Below, piece after piece: positions 24,984-32,779 of a stretch of DNA of 32,779 bases (its first letter is position 1; the number at the start of each line of letters is the position of its first letter). This stretch comes from Pseudolabrys sp. (GTDB lineage Bacteria > Pseudomonadota > Alphaproteobacteria > Rhizobiales > Xanthobacteraceae): contig JALHNV010000040.1 in the NCBI GenBank assembly GCA_022843325.1, positions 1-32,779 on the forward strand, read 5' to 3'. Position numbers and translations under genes: made by a program. The notes under the pieces were generated by a model. It made no database searches and had not been told where the DNA came from. It worked only from the letters and a program-made list of their open reading frames with translations.

Positions 24984-26183
24984 TTGCCGTCAAATCCCGC
25001 CAAACCGAGCGGCAGCGCCACCAGCGCCATCACGCTGCTGGCGCTCGCCTCCTTCGCCGCCCAGGCGATGGTGCGCTCGACCGATTCGCTGCTGCCGCAG
25101 ATCGCCGTCGACCTGTCGACCACGGTCGGCGCCGCCTCGATCGTGGTCACCGTGTATTTGCTGGCGCACGGCTCGGTGCAACTTTTCATGGGGCCGATCG
25201 GCGACCGGTTCGGCAAATTCGGTTGCATCGCCATCGCCACCGGTTTCTCGGCGCTGGCGGTCTTTGCCTGCGGGCTGGCGTGGTCGCTGCCAGTGCTGGT
25301 GGCGGCGCGGCTGGCCAGCGGTCTCGCCACCGGCTGGATCGTGCCCTTTGCGCTGGCTTTTGTCGGCGACGTCATCCCCTACGAGCGCCGCCAGCAGGTG
25401 ATCGGCAGCTTCCTGTCCGGGCAGATCCTCGGCCAGTTGTTCGGCCAGGCCGCTGGCGGCGTGCTCGGCGACCTGTTCGGCTGGCGCAATGTGTTCTTCA
25501 TCCTCGCCGGCCTGCTCGCCGTCGCCACCATCGGCCTGTTCATCGAGCTGTGGCGCAACCCGCTGACGCGGGCCAGCAGCGCGCCGCCGCGCACGTCGCG
25601 CGGCTATGCTGCCGATTATGCGGCCGTGCTGCGCTCGCGCTGGGCCCGCACCATGATCCTGATGGCGTTCATCGAGAGCGCGGCGATGTTCGGCGCCTTC
25701 ACCTATGTCGGCGCCGACCTGCATCTGCGTTTCGGCATCAGTTTCACGCTGGTCGGCCTGTTCGTCGGCGCCTTCGCCATCGGCGGATTGATCTACAGCC
25801 TGTCGGTGCGCGCGCTGGTGACCCGGTTCGGACCGGTCGGGCTGGCTGCCATTGGCGGCATCCTCCTGGCCGTGGCCTATGTGCTGCTGGCTGTGGGGCC
25901 GACCGTTTACGCCGCGCCGCTGGCCATTACCGTGATCGGCCTCGGCTTCTACATGCTGCACAACACCTTGCAGACCAACGCCACGCAGATGACGCCGGAG
26001 GCCCGCGGTACCGCGCTTGGCCTATTCTCGGCGGCACTGTATTTCGGCCAGACCATCGGCGTCGCCTTGAACGGTCTGATCTTCGACCGCTTCACCGCGG
26101 TGCCGGTGTTTCTCGGCGCGGCTGCGATCCTGCTGGCGCTGGGTCTGTGGTTTTCGCGCGAACTCAAGGCGCGCGCGGCGTAG
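24984..26183 (+). CDS. Major facilitator superfamily transporter
   Basis: This 399-residue inner-membrane protein shows about 12 hydrophobic helices. The MFS loop-2 motif after TM2 is visible as GPIGDRFGKFG, and a second MFS-like segment LASGLATGWIVPFALAFVGDVIP follows TM4. A central cytoplasmic loop lies near residues 190-215. The layout fits a drug or metabolite proton antiporter, but the substrate cannot be told. The start is probably TTG at 24984, because the first ATG (25068) would remove about half of the first helix; the ribosome-binding site is weak. It is divergent from valS with only about 60 bp between starts and converges with popZ, with 4 bp between the stop codons. Confidence 0.88.
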   Translation: MPSNPAKPSGSATSAITLLALASFAAQAMVRSTDSLLPQIAVDLSTTVGAASIVVTVYLLAHGSVQLFMGPIGDRFGKFGCIAIATGFSALAVFACGLAWSLPVLVAARLASGLATGWIVPFALAFVGDVIPYERRQQVIGSFLSGQILGQLFGQAAGGVLGDLFGWRNVFFILAGLLAVATIGLFIELWRNPLTRASSAPPRTSRGYAADYAAVLRSRWARTMILMAFIESAAMFGAFTYVGADLHLRFGISFTLVGLFVGAFAIGGLIYSLSVRALVTRFGPVGLAAIGGILLAVAYVLLAVGPTVYAAPLAITVIGLGFYMLHNTLQTNATQMTPEARGTALGLFSAALYFGQTIGVALNGLIFDRFTAVPVFLGAAAILLALGLWFSRELKARAA

Positions 26184-26187
26184 GGCT

Positions 26188-26937
26188 CTAAGGCCGGCCG
26201 CGCGACACGCGTTCGATCTCGGCGCGGACGATGCGCTCGACCAGCCCCGGCAGATTGTCGTCGAGCCAGGACTTCAGCATCGGCCGCAGCATCTCCTTGA
26301 CCAGATCCTCCAGCGTCCGGGCATTGTTGCCGAGGACGGTGTGGGCCAGCGAATTGAACGCGCTGTCGACCGCGGTCATGGTGGCGGACGAAATCAGGCT
26401 GTGGTCGGGGATGACGCTTTGCGCGACCGGCCGGCGCTGCTCCGGGGCGGCAACGCGTGTCTCCGCTACAGGCGGCATCTGATCCACGGACCGCTCGGCA
26501 AAGACCACGTCGGAAGCGCCATCGATGGTGCGGAAATCCGGCGACGGCGCCTGAGCGGCCATTGCTTCGGTCAGATCGAGCACGTCGGGCGCGGGTGGCG
26601 GCGGTGCGGCCGTCGTTTCAACCGGCTTGGGCGGCGCCACGGGAGCCGGCGCCGGTTTGACGGCAGCCATAGGCGCGGAGTCGAGATCGGCCAGCATGGC
26701 GTCGACATCCTCCTGCTTGTTGGCGACAACCGGCACCGGACGCGGCATGGGCGGAGACATAGGCGGCGGCGGTGGCGGCGCGGCAACCGGACGGCTGGCA
26801 AGGGCGGGCGCTGCCGGCTTGGCAGCGGACGCCTCGGCCGATTTGGCCTTGCCGGAGTCATCATCCGCGATGATCCGCCGGATGGAGGCCAAGATTTCCT
26901 CCATCGAGGGCTCTTGGGCCTTTGCCGTCTGGCTCAT
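26188..26937 (-). CDS. popZ: Polar organizing protein PopZ (DUF2497 family)
   Basis: PopZ forms a polar matrix that captures the chromosome-partition complex and cell-cycle proteins in alphaproteobacteria. The 249-residue protein starts at ATG 26935-26937, with AGGAAG 7 bases upstream; 28 further codons in frame are not supported. It has the three expected parts: an N-terminal helix (MSQTAKAQEPSMEEILASIRRIIADDD), a long disordered Pro/Ala-rich linker (about 30-170) and a C-terminal helical assembly region (NSLAHTVLGNNARTLEDLVKEMLRPML, then WLDDNLPGLVERIVRAEIERVSRG). The C-terminal pattern is diagnostic of the DUF2497/PopZ family. The location near valS and tolC is conserved in Rhizobiales. 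Confidence 0.92.
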   Translation of the reverse strand: MSQTAKAQEPSMEEILASIRRIIADDDSGKAKSAEASAAKPAAPALASRPVAAPPPPPPMSPPMPRPVPVVANKQEDVDAMLADLDSAPMAAVKPAPAPVAPPKPVETTAAPPPPAPDVLDLTEAMAAQAPSPDFRTIDGASDVVFAERSVDQMPPVAETRVAAPEQRRPVAQSVIPDHSLISSATMTAVDSAFNSLAHTVLGNNARTLEDLVKEMLRPMLKSWLDDNLPGLVERIVRAEIERVSRGRP

Positions 26938-27123
26938 TGCACAACTTCCTGACGCATGGGGTCCCGCAACATCATCGGCGGCGCGAACGTCCGCGCGCCC
27001 CCTGGAACCGCGCGCGGGCAAAACGAATCGTCACCGCTCCATTTATACGCCAGCGGGACACCCCGATGCAGTCGGAAAATCATGAAACCGCAATGACCTG
27101 TGGACACGCTGGCTCGTCTGCCG

Positions 27124-28545
27124 TCAGCGTCCGTCGGGGGTCCGGACGCCGGCCCAGCTGTCACGCACTTGCTCGTAATGCACGGTGGCATCGTAGAGCT
27201 GAACCCGCAGCCCAAGCACGCGCGGCGCCAGCCGGCCAACCGCGGACAGCAGCGAATACGAGGCGACCACCCGGTCGCGCTGCGCGGTCACCATGGAGAC
27301 CTGGCCGTTCAGAAGATCCTGCTGGGCGTTGAGCACGTCGAGCGTGGTGCGCTGGCCGACGCGGGCCTCCTCGGTCACGCCCTTGAGCGCAAGATCGGAG
27401 GCTCTCACCTGGGCCTGCGTCGCCTGAATCTGGCCTTTGGCCGCCTCGAGCTGCCCCCATGCCGCGACAACTCCCTGGCGCACGGTCTCACGGGCGGTAT
27501 CGAGTTCGATACGGCGCTGCCCGAGCGTTTCCTTGGCCTGCCGGATCAAGGAATATTCCGCGCCGCCCTGATAGATCGGCACGCTCAGCGTACCGAGCAC
27601 GGAACCGGAATAGCTCTCTGCCAGGTTGAGGTTGGACGGGCTGTTGAAATTCTTCTGGAAGCTTCCCTGCACCGACAGCGTCGGAAACAGCGCCCCCTCC
27701 GCCACTTTCACCTGCAACTGCGCGATATCGACATTGTACTGCGCCGCCGTGACCTGGGGGTGGTTGGCGATGGCGACCGCTACCGCTTCCGCCAGCGTGC
27801 GCGGCGAAAACCGGTCGACCGGCGTGCCGGAGGTGAGCTGGCCCGGCTCGCTGCCGATGATCTGGCGATAGGTCGCGGCCGACGCCTTGGCCGTCGCCTC
27901 GGCACTCAGCACGGCCGAACGGCCGCCCGCCAGCCGCGATTCGCCTTGCGACACGTCGGTAACGGTTACCTCGCCGACGTTGAATTTGTCGCGGGTGTAG
28001 CGCAGCGTCTCCTCGAGCACCTCGACGTTGCGCCGCTGCACATTGAGCAGCGCGCGGTCGCGCAGCACGTTCATGTAGGCGCTGGCGGCGTTGAACAGCG
28101 CGGACTGCTCGCTCTGGCGCAGCACTTCGCGCGCCGACAGGACCTGCGCTTCGGCCTGGCGGGTACGGTTGGAGGTCTGGAAGCCGTTGAACAACGTCTG
28201 CGTCGCGGTCACGCCGGTCGCCAGGCTTGTATTGTAGCCGCTCTGGGTCACCGTATTCGACGGCACCGTGGTGGTCCGCGTCGTGGTCGATAACGAGGCC
28301 TGCCCGCCGGAGGCGGTGATCGCGACCCGCGGCCGGTAACCCGACAGGGCCTGCGGCACATTCTCATCGATGGCGCGCACCGCGGCGCGTTGCGCATTGA
28401 GCGTCGGGTTGCTCTGATAGGCCTGCACCAAGGCCGATTCCAGCGTCTCGCCTTGCGCCTGAACGGCCGCCAGCGGAACCGCCGCGCAAGCGATGGCTCC
28501 GACTGCAAGTCCGCCGAGCCAGCCTCTGCCATCACCAAGCGCCAT
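27124..28545 (-). CDS. tolC: TolC-family outer-membrane efflux protein
   Basis: TolC-type trimers form the outer-membrane channel for type I secretion and tripartite efflux. The 473-residue protein starts at ATG 28543-28545, with AGGG 7 bases upstream. A signal peptide (about 1-31, ending AVQA before QGETLESA) is followed by two repeats of the outer-membrane efflux domain. Typical pieces are ALVQAYQSNPTLNAQRAAVRA, VTATQTLFNGFQTSNRTRQAE, then NPQVTAAQYN-like and SVPIYQGGAEYSLIRQAKE segments, each with a turn of the type LFNG or IYQGG. Length and the twofold repeat are normal. It follows the PCMT-family gene and precedes popZ, the order in related genomes. No inner-membrane pump partner is encoded next to it. 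Confidence 0.93.
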   Translation of the reverse strand: MALGDGRGWLGGLAVGAIACAAVPLAAVQAQGETLESALVQAYQSNPTLNAQRAAVRAIDENVPQALSGYRPRVAITASGGQASLSTTTRTTTVPSNTVTQSGYNTSLATGVTATQTLFNGFQTSNRTRQAEAQVLSAREVLRQSEQSALFNAASAYMNVLRDRALLNVQRRNVEVLEETLRYTRDKFNVGEVTVTDVSQGESRLAGGRSAVLSAEATAKASAATYRQIIGSEPGQLTSGTPVDRFSPRTLAEAVAVAIANHPQVTAAQYNVDIAQLQVKVAEGALFPTLSVQGSFQKNFNSPSNLNLAESYSGSVLGTLSVPIYQGGAEYSLIRQAKETLGQRRIELDTARETVRQGVVAAWGQLEAAKGQIQATQAQVRASDLALKGVTEEARVGQRTTLDVLNAQQDLLNGQVSMVTAQRDRVVASYSLLSAVGRLAPRVLGLRVQLYDATVHYEQVRDSWAGVRTPDGR

Positions 28546-28722
28546 TCGGAACCCTAACGCCACCCACAGCAACACACAGACGCAGTCTGAGGTAACCGCG
28601 CCGCAACAGCCGACTGGGAACCATAAGCGTCCCGGCAGAGGGTTAAAACCCCCTCACCCTTGCCACCCACAGAATGGACAGAGCATGAGGATTTTGCGCC
28701 ACGTCGGCGGCGGAAGCGGTGT

Positions 28723-29382
28723 CTAGAAGGCGAAAGCCGGCGGCTTGACGAAGCCCGGCAGGACCGAAGCGGCGGCGTCGAAAATCGGCCGGCCGCCTAT
28801 GTCATCGCCGCTGCGACGATACAGCGTCGCCTTGGCGCCGGGACCTGCACCCAGGACGCAGACCAGCCGTCCGCCGTCGGTGAGCTGGGCATGGAAGCTG
28901 CGCGGTTCCAATTCGGTGGCTCCTTCGATCAGAATCGCGTCGTAAGGCGCCCGCGCCGGCCATCCGGCAGTCAGCGGGCCCAAAACCACGCTGACGTTTG
29001 CCAGCGGCGCCAGCGCATCCCGCGCGGCGGCTGCCAGACCGGCGTCCTGCTCAAGCGCCACGACCTCGCGGGCCAGCCGCGCAACGACAGCCGCGGCGTA
29101 GCCGTAGCCGCAACCGATGCAGAGAACCCGGTCGTTGGGACCGATCTCGGCGGCCTGGAGCATTTTCGCCAGCACCATCGGCTTGAGCAGGCGTCGTGCG
29201 CCGTCCGGTCCCTCGCCGGCCGGCAGATCGAGGTCGAGATAGGCGAGCGACGTGGAGCCCGGGGGCACATAACGCTCGCGCGGAACCGCGAGCAGCGCCG
29301 AAAGCAGCGCCTGATCGGTGACATCGGCGGTGCGGACCTGGCCATCCACCATATTGCGGCGAGCGGCGGCAAAGTCGGTCAT
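28723..29382 (-). CDS. PCMT-family methyltransferase (divergent isoaspartyl O-methyltransferase)
   Basis: This 219-residue SAM-dependent methyltransferase resembles protein-L-isoaspartate O-methyltransferase: LLAVPRERYVPPGSTSLAYLD, then motif I as VLCIGCGYGYAAAVVARLA, then VVALEQD. The usual PCMT block GQTISQP, which shapes the substrate site, is replaced by GARRLLKP, so true isoaspartyl repair is uncertain. The ATG is at 29380-29382, with AGAGG 6 bases upstream. It lies upstream of tolC with about 180 bp between the genes, an arrangement typical of Rhizobiales; the canonical pcm copy is usually found elsewhere, near surE. It is divergent from the tRNA-Cys gene. Confidence 0.82.
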   Translation of the reverse strand: MTDFAAARRNMVDGQVRTADVTDQALLSALLAVPRERYVPPGSTSLAYLDLDLPAGEGPDGARRLLKPMVLAKMLQAAEIGPNDRVLCIGCGYGYAAAVVARLAREVVALEQDAGLAAAARDALAPLANVSVVLGPLTAGWPARAPYDAILIEGATELEPRSFHAQLTDGGRLVCVLGAGPGAKATLYRRSGDDIGGRPIFDAAASVLPGFVKPPAFAF

Positions 29383-29461
29383 CACGGGCCTCTGGAAAAT
29401 GGGGGTGGATATGCGGCTTTTTGTGCGGCACCGCTACCCAAAAGGCAAGAGAACCAGCGAG

Positions 29462-29490
29462 TTGTCGGCTGGCTTTCGCTCCTATATAGG
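29462..29490 (+). promoter_or_regulatory. Candidate promoter for tRNA-Cys
   Basis: TTGTCG (29462-29467) and TATAGG (29485-29490) are 17 bases apart; TATATA at 29483 is a second reading of the -10. Transcription would start about 50 bases before the tRNA. The same TATAGG box lies before the tRNA-Asn gene. Confidence 0.45.
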
Positions 29491-29544
29491 CTAGGCGTTC
29501 GAACGGCGCTTCCGGTCCCTGCGGGCCGGATGCGCCGTTTAAAA

Positions 29545-29618
29545 GGCCACGTGGCGGAGTGGTTACGCAGAGGACTGCAAATCCTTGCACCCCGGTTCGA
29601 TTCCGGGCGTGGCCTCCA
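29545..29618 (+). tRNA. tRNA-Cys(GCA)
   Basis: A complete cloverleaf is visible. The acceptor arms are GGCCACG (29545-29551) and CGTGGCC (29608-29614), followed by discriminator T and an encoded CCA (29616-29618). The anticodon stem GAGGA/TCCTT encloses CTGCAAA with anticodon GCA. The T arm contains GGTTCGATTCC. The D arm is GCGGAGTGG followed by TTACGC. Length is 74 bases with CCA. It charges cysteine. Confidence 0.96.
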
Positions 29619-29643
29619 CTCAAAACTGCCGGTCATTCGCGCT

Positions 29644-29671
29644 TTGCAAAGCAGTTCGGCTTTGTTATAGG
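29644..29671 (+). promoter_or_regulatory. Candidate promoter for tRNA-Asn
   Basis: TTGCAA (29644-29649) and TATAGG (29666-29671) are separated by 16 bases, and transcription would start about 20 bases before the tRNA. The -35 sits in the short palindrome GCTTTGCAAAGC. With the similar box before tRNA-Cys, it suggests that the two tRNAs are expressed from separate promoters. Confidence 0.45.
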
Positions 29672-29695
29672 CGCGTTGCCGGAATACCGGCCTGT

Positions 29696-29770
29696 TCCCT
29701 GGTAGCTCAGCGGTAGAGCGTTCGACTGTTAATCGAAATGTCGCTGGTTCGACCCCAGCCCAGGGAGCCA
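29696..29770 (+). tRNA. tRNA-Asn(GTT)
   Basis: Acceptor arms TCCCTGG (29696-29702) and CCAGGGA (29760-29766) are followed by discriminator G and an encoded CCA (29768-29770). The D arm is GCTCAGCGGTAGAGC. The anticodon stem TTCGA/TCGAA encloses CTGTTAA with anticodon GTT. The T arm carries GGTTCGACCCC. It charges asparagine. Confidence 0.97.
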
Positions 29771-29776
29771 CTTCCT

Positions 29777-29799
29777 GCCAAGCCCGATACGGGGCTGGC
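29777..29799 (+). terminator. Hairpin after tRNA-Asn, weak terminator candidate
   Basis: AGCCC (29781-29785) pairs with GGGCT (29792-29796), extended by GCC/GGC across a bulged A. It lies just downstream of tRNA-Asn and before the converging stop of the c-di-GMP gene. No T-run follows, so intrinsic termination is doubtful. Confidence 0.3.
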
Positions 29800-29835
29800 G
29801 CGCTCCTCCCGAACCATAAAACCTGCCGCCGATCT

Positions 29836-32652
29836 CTAGCCCGCAAGGTCCAGCGGTTTTTCGCTTCGTTTGGCGTCATCGCCGCTGATGAGATCGGCAT
29901 ATTGGGCGATCGGCTGCGGCCGGCCGGTCAGATAGCCCTGCACCTCGTCGCAGCCTTCGCGCAGCAGGAAGGTCCGCTGCGAGTCGGTTTCGACGCCTTC
30001 GGCGAGCACCGGCACCTGGAGGCTCTGGCCGAGCCCGATCACCGCGCGCACGATCGCCATCGAATGGCGATTCTGCGGCAGGTCAGACACAAAGGCGCGG
30101 TCGATCTTGATCTTGTCGAACGCGAAGGAGTGCAGATAGGACAGCGACGAGTAGCCTTTGCCGAAGTCGTCCAGCGCGATTTGCACGCCGAGGGCCTTGA
30201 GCTGGCACAGGATCGACACCGCGCGCGAGAAGTCGTTGATCAGCACGCCCTCGGTGATCTCCAGCACCAGCCGCGCCGGCGGCAGACCGGTTTCGATGAG
30301 GACCGAGTGCACCATGCTGACGAGATCGCCGTGGTGGAACTGGATCGGCGACACGTTGACCGCAATCGTCAGCGGCCGCGGCCAGGTCGCCGCCTCGCGG
30401 CAGGCTTCGCGCAGCGCCCACTCGCCCATCGGGATGATCAGACTGTATTCCTCGGCAATCGGAATGAAGGTGGCCGGGGGCACCAGGCCGCGGGTTGGCG
30501 AATGCCATCGCGCCAGCGCCTCGAAACCGACAATGCCGCCGGCGGTCCGAAATTGCGGCTGGTAGTGCAGGAACATCTCGCCCTGCTCGATGGCGAGCCG
30601 CAGATCCTGTTGCAGGTCGTGCCGCTCCTGCTGCTGCGCGCCCATCTCCTCCTTGAAGAACAGCACTGACGGCCGCGGCTCCACTTTGGCCCGGTAAAGC
30701 GCGGCGTCGGCGTGCGCCATCAGTGTTTTGGCATCCGCGCCGTCGGCCGGGTAGACCGCACCACCGATGCTCAGGCCGATCTGGAGGCGCTTGCCCTCGA
30801 TCACGAAGTCGTCGACGAAAGCGGCGAGCAGACAGTCGGCGATAATGGCAGCCGCAGCCGGCTGCGGACCGTCGCTCACGATCAGGACGAACTCGTCACC
30901 GCCAATGCGGGCAATGAAGGCGCCGCTGGCGGCGCCTTGCAGCCGGCGCGCTGCGGCCTGCAGAAGCGCGTCGCCTGCGGCATGGCCGTAGACGTCGTTC
31001 GTTTCCTTGAAGCGGTCCAGATCGATGCACAGCAGGGTGAACTGGGATTTTTCCGCCGCCGCCCTGTCGAAGATCGCCGACAAATAGGCGTTGAAGGCCG
31101 CGCGGTTGGGCAAATTGGTCAGCGCGTCGTGGTGCGCCATATGGGCGATGCGCTGTTCGACGCGGCGCTTTTCGGTGACGTCTTCCAGCACCGTGAGCAG
31201 ATACTGCGGCTTGCCGTCATCGTCGCGGATGGCAACGCGCTGCGATGCGACAAAGCGCGAGCCGGTTTCGTCGGACACCAGCGGAAATTCCCGCACAGAA
31301 ATCGGTGTATCCGATTCCAGGGCCCGCTGATCGGACTCGGCGATGATTTCGGCGGCCTCGGGGTGGTACAGCTCGCCCACCGTCTTGCCGATCAATTCGT
31401 CGCGCGAATACCCTGACATCGCTTCATAGGCTTTGTTGACCCGCGCGAGTTGCCACGCACCGGCATACTCGTTCCCCTCCGGCGCCACCTTCACCGAAAT
31501 GGCGCTGGGGATGTTCTCGATGACGGTATCGAGGAAGGCCTTGGTATCGGCCTCGGTCTGCCGCGACCGGTACAGCTTGCGGTTCAGATCGTCGATGGCG
31601 GCATGCTGGCGCTGCAACGATTCGGCCGCGGCATTGAGCTCGTGCATCAGGCCGCCCAGTTCCCCCGGCGGATACGGCGGCGGGATGCGCATGCTCAAGT
31701 CGCCCTTGCCGAGTTGCTTGGCCATGGCCGCAATACGGGCGACCTGACGCCGAACGCCCATTTCCGCCAGTGCCAGAACGCCGGCAAACAACAGCAGCGC
31801 GACGATACCGACGATCGTCAGTTCCTGATAAAGCCGCCTGTCGATAGCAGCGACCAGCCCTTGCCGTGACGTTCCCGCCAGCACGTAGATTCCGGCATCG
31901 CGGCCGCCGGGCGTATCGACCGCGACCCAGTACTGTTTCTGGCCGTCGATGCCCGCGACCTCGCGCGGCGTGCCCGAGACCGGGCTGGAGGCGAACCGGA
32001 ACAGATCGGTGTCCGCAATAGAGGTGGCAGTCCGCCCCCGCCAAGTCGCGCTCTCGGGCGGCACCAGAACGATACCGTTGCGGTCCACCAGCAAGATATC
32101 CACCTCCGACCGAAGCGAACGAACAAACCGTTGCAGGTCGAGCGAGGCCAGCAAGATGAAACGCAGCTCGCCCGTATTCTTTCGCGCCGGATAAGCGATC
32201 TGGAGAACCGACCGTCCGGTGAGCCCGCCGAACGTGGGCTGCAGAGTCACATCGTTCTTGATCGCCTGGGCGTCCTGGAAATAGCGCCGATGGAGCAAAT
32301 TGAGGTCGCGACGGGTGCTGAGCGAGTCGCAGAAGAGATTTCCATCGGGGTTGATGGTGATCAGCCCGGTATATTGCGGATACTGTTCGAGGACCTCGGC
32401 CAGAAAAGCCGAGCACTCGGCCCTGTCCGAACTCCCTAATGCAACGGCTTGGGACAAACCAAAATTGAGTTGAGCCGCACCCTGAACCTTCTGATCCAGA
32501 TCGTACGCGACCTTGGTGGCCTGGCGTGTCAGGTCGGCGAGAGCCGTCTCGATGGCTGCCGCGCGGGTCTGGTAAAAGCGAATCCCCAACAGGATAGCCG
32601 GCACCAGCGTCGCCAAAGCGACGAGCAGCAGAAGACGCGTTCTCAAACTCAT
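29836..32652 (-). CDS. Membrane-bound Cache-HAMP-PAS-GGDEF-EAL protein
   Basis: This 938-residue protein has a membrane helix at 7-26, a periplasmic Cache-type sensor domain (about 35-270), a second helix (277-296) and HAMP (about 298-350). A PAS domain (about 370-495), GGDEF (about 500-665) and EAL (about 675-920) follow. It would sense a periplasmic ligand and change c-di-GMP. GGDEF is intact at 584-588, but the RxxD inhibitory site is absent (ASGA in that place). EAL is intact at 711-713 with NVSP, KID and AEGVET. The loop-6 motif reads DDFGKG (828-833) instead of DDFGTG, which may affect phosphodiesterase activity or its control. The ATG is at 32650-32652 with only a weak upstream site. 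The 127 bases beyond it, to the window end, show no gene. Confidence 0.93.
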   Translation of the reverse strand: MSLRTRLLLLVALATLVPAILLGIRFYQTRAAAIETALADLTRQATKVAYDLDQKVQGAAQLNFGLSQAVALGSSDRAECSAFLAEVLEQYPQYTGLITINPDGNLFCDSLSTRRDLNLLHRRYFQDAQAIKNDVTLQPTFGGLTGRSVLQIAYPARKNTGELRFILLASLDLQRFVRSLRSEVDILLVDRNGIVLVPPESATWRGRTATSIADTDLFRFASSPVSGTPREVAGIDGQKQYWVAVDTPGGRDAGIYVLAGTSRQGLVAAIDRRLYQELTIVGIVALLLFAGVLALAEMGVRRQVARIAAMAKQLGKGDLSMRIPPPYPPGELGGLMHELNAAAESLQRQHAAIDDLNRKLYRSRQTEADTKAFLDTVIENIPSAISVKVAPEGNEYAGAWQLARVNKAYEAMSGYSRDELIGKTVGELYHPEAAEIIAESDQRALESDTPISVREFPLVSDETGSRFVASQRVAIRDDDGKPQYLLTVLEDVTEKRRVEQRIAHMAHHDALTNLPNRAAFNAYLSAIFDRAAAEKSQFTLLCIDLDRFKETNDVYGHAAGDALLQAAARRLQGAASGAFIARIGGDEFVLIVSDGPQPAAAAIIADCLLAAFVDDFVIEGKRLQIGLSIGGAVYPADGADAKTLMAHADAALYRAKVEPRPSVLFFKEEMGAQQQERHDLQQDLRLAIEQGEMFLHYQPQFRTAGGIVGFEALARWHSPTRGLVPPATFIPIAEEYSLIIPMGEWALREACREAATWPRPLTIAVNVSPIQFHHGDLVSMVHSVLIETGLPPARLVLEITEGVLINDFSRAVSILCQLKALGVQIALDDFGKGYSSLSYLHSFAFDKIKIDRAFVSDLPQNRHSMAIVRAVIGLGQSLQVPVLAEGVETDSQRTFLLREGCDEVQGYLTGRPQPIAQYADLISGDDAKRSEKPLDLAG

Positions 32653-32779
32653 CGTGGCACCCGTTTAACCCGCCGTTATCTTTGTTGCCGTACCGGCCCG
32701 GGGCGAATGCCGTTCATCGCATCGCGGTATCGATCGCAGGAAAAGTCGTCGCATCAGTCGTGGGAACATTGGTGCGCCA

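Noticed and set aside
28638-28655. GAGGG/CCCTC hairpin upstream of tolC
   Set aside because: A 5-bp stem with an 8-base loop is common by chance and no T-run or gene context supports a function.

Overview
The window looks like chromosomal core DNA from a high-GC alphaproteobacterium of the Rhizobiales, most like the Bradyrhizobium/Rhodopseudomonas/Pseudolabrys group. Three gene orders known from that order support this: argS-SPOR-nagZ-scpA-scpB-tatABC-serS, the divergent dgt/erpA pair, and pcm-like/tolC/popZ/valS. I see no phage, insertion sequence or CRISPR array. Long antisense ORFs are common because of the GC content and were left out.

Layout. Positions 1-8613, minus strand: argS, a SPOR-domain membrane protein, nagZ, scpA, scpB, tatA, tatB, tatC and the 5' part of serS (cut by the window edge). 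Positions 8967-14004: a three-gene signalling block sits where argS and dgt are usually neighbours. It holds a FIST-domain sensor (NosP-like candidate) with a PAS-GGDEF-EAL cyclic-di-GMP enzyme 2 bp downstream, and, converging on them, an MHYT-PAS chemoreceptor-type transducer. Positions 14122-18489: dgt (minus), then erpA, xth and a membrane-anchored OmpR-type winged-helix regulator with a TPR-like C-terminus (plus). Positions 18521-21050, minus: an ExoR-like periplasmic Sel1 protein overlapping the end of ilvD. Positions 21351-26183: mpg (plus), valS (minus), an MFS transporter (plus). Positions 26188-29382, minus: popZ, tolC and a divergent PCMT-family methyltransferase. Positions 29545-29770: tRNA-Cys and tRNA-Asn. 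Positions 29836-32652, minus: a second, membrane-bound Cache-HAMP-PAS-GGDEF-EAL protein.

How the genes fit together. Most of the window is housekeeping: translation, protein export, chromosome segregation, peptidoglycan recycling, Fe-S assembly, base-excision repair, branched-chain amino acid synthesis and cell polarity. On this lies a signalling layer: two dual-domain c-di-GMP proteins, one chemoreceptor-type protein, a FIST sensor, a one-component regulator and an ExoR-like regulator. The FIST and MHYT domains have both been proposed to sense diatomic gases, so the 8967-14004 block may link gas sensing to c-di-GMP and taxis; this is inference.

The most unusual sequence signals are a roughly 1-kb tract of clearly lower GC inside valS covering its editing domain, two copies of a dispersed double-hairpin repeat (477-602 and 21922-22006), a different hairpin repeat between scpB and tatA, and a 15-bp inverted repeat upstream of the membrane regulator.
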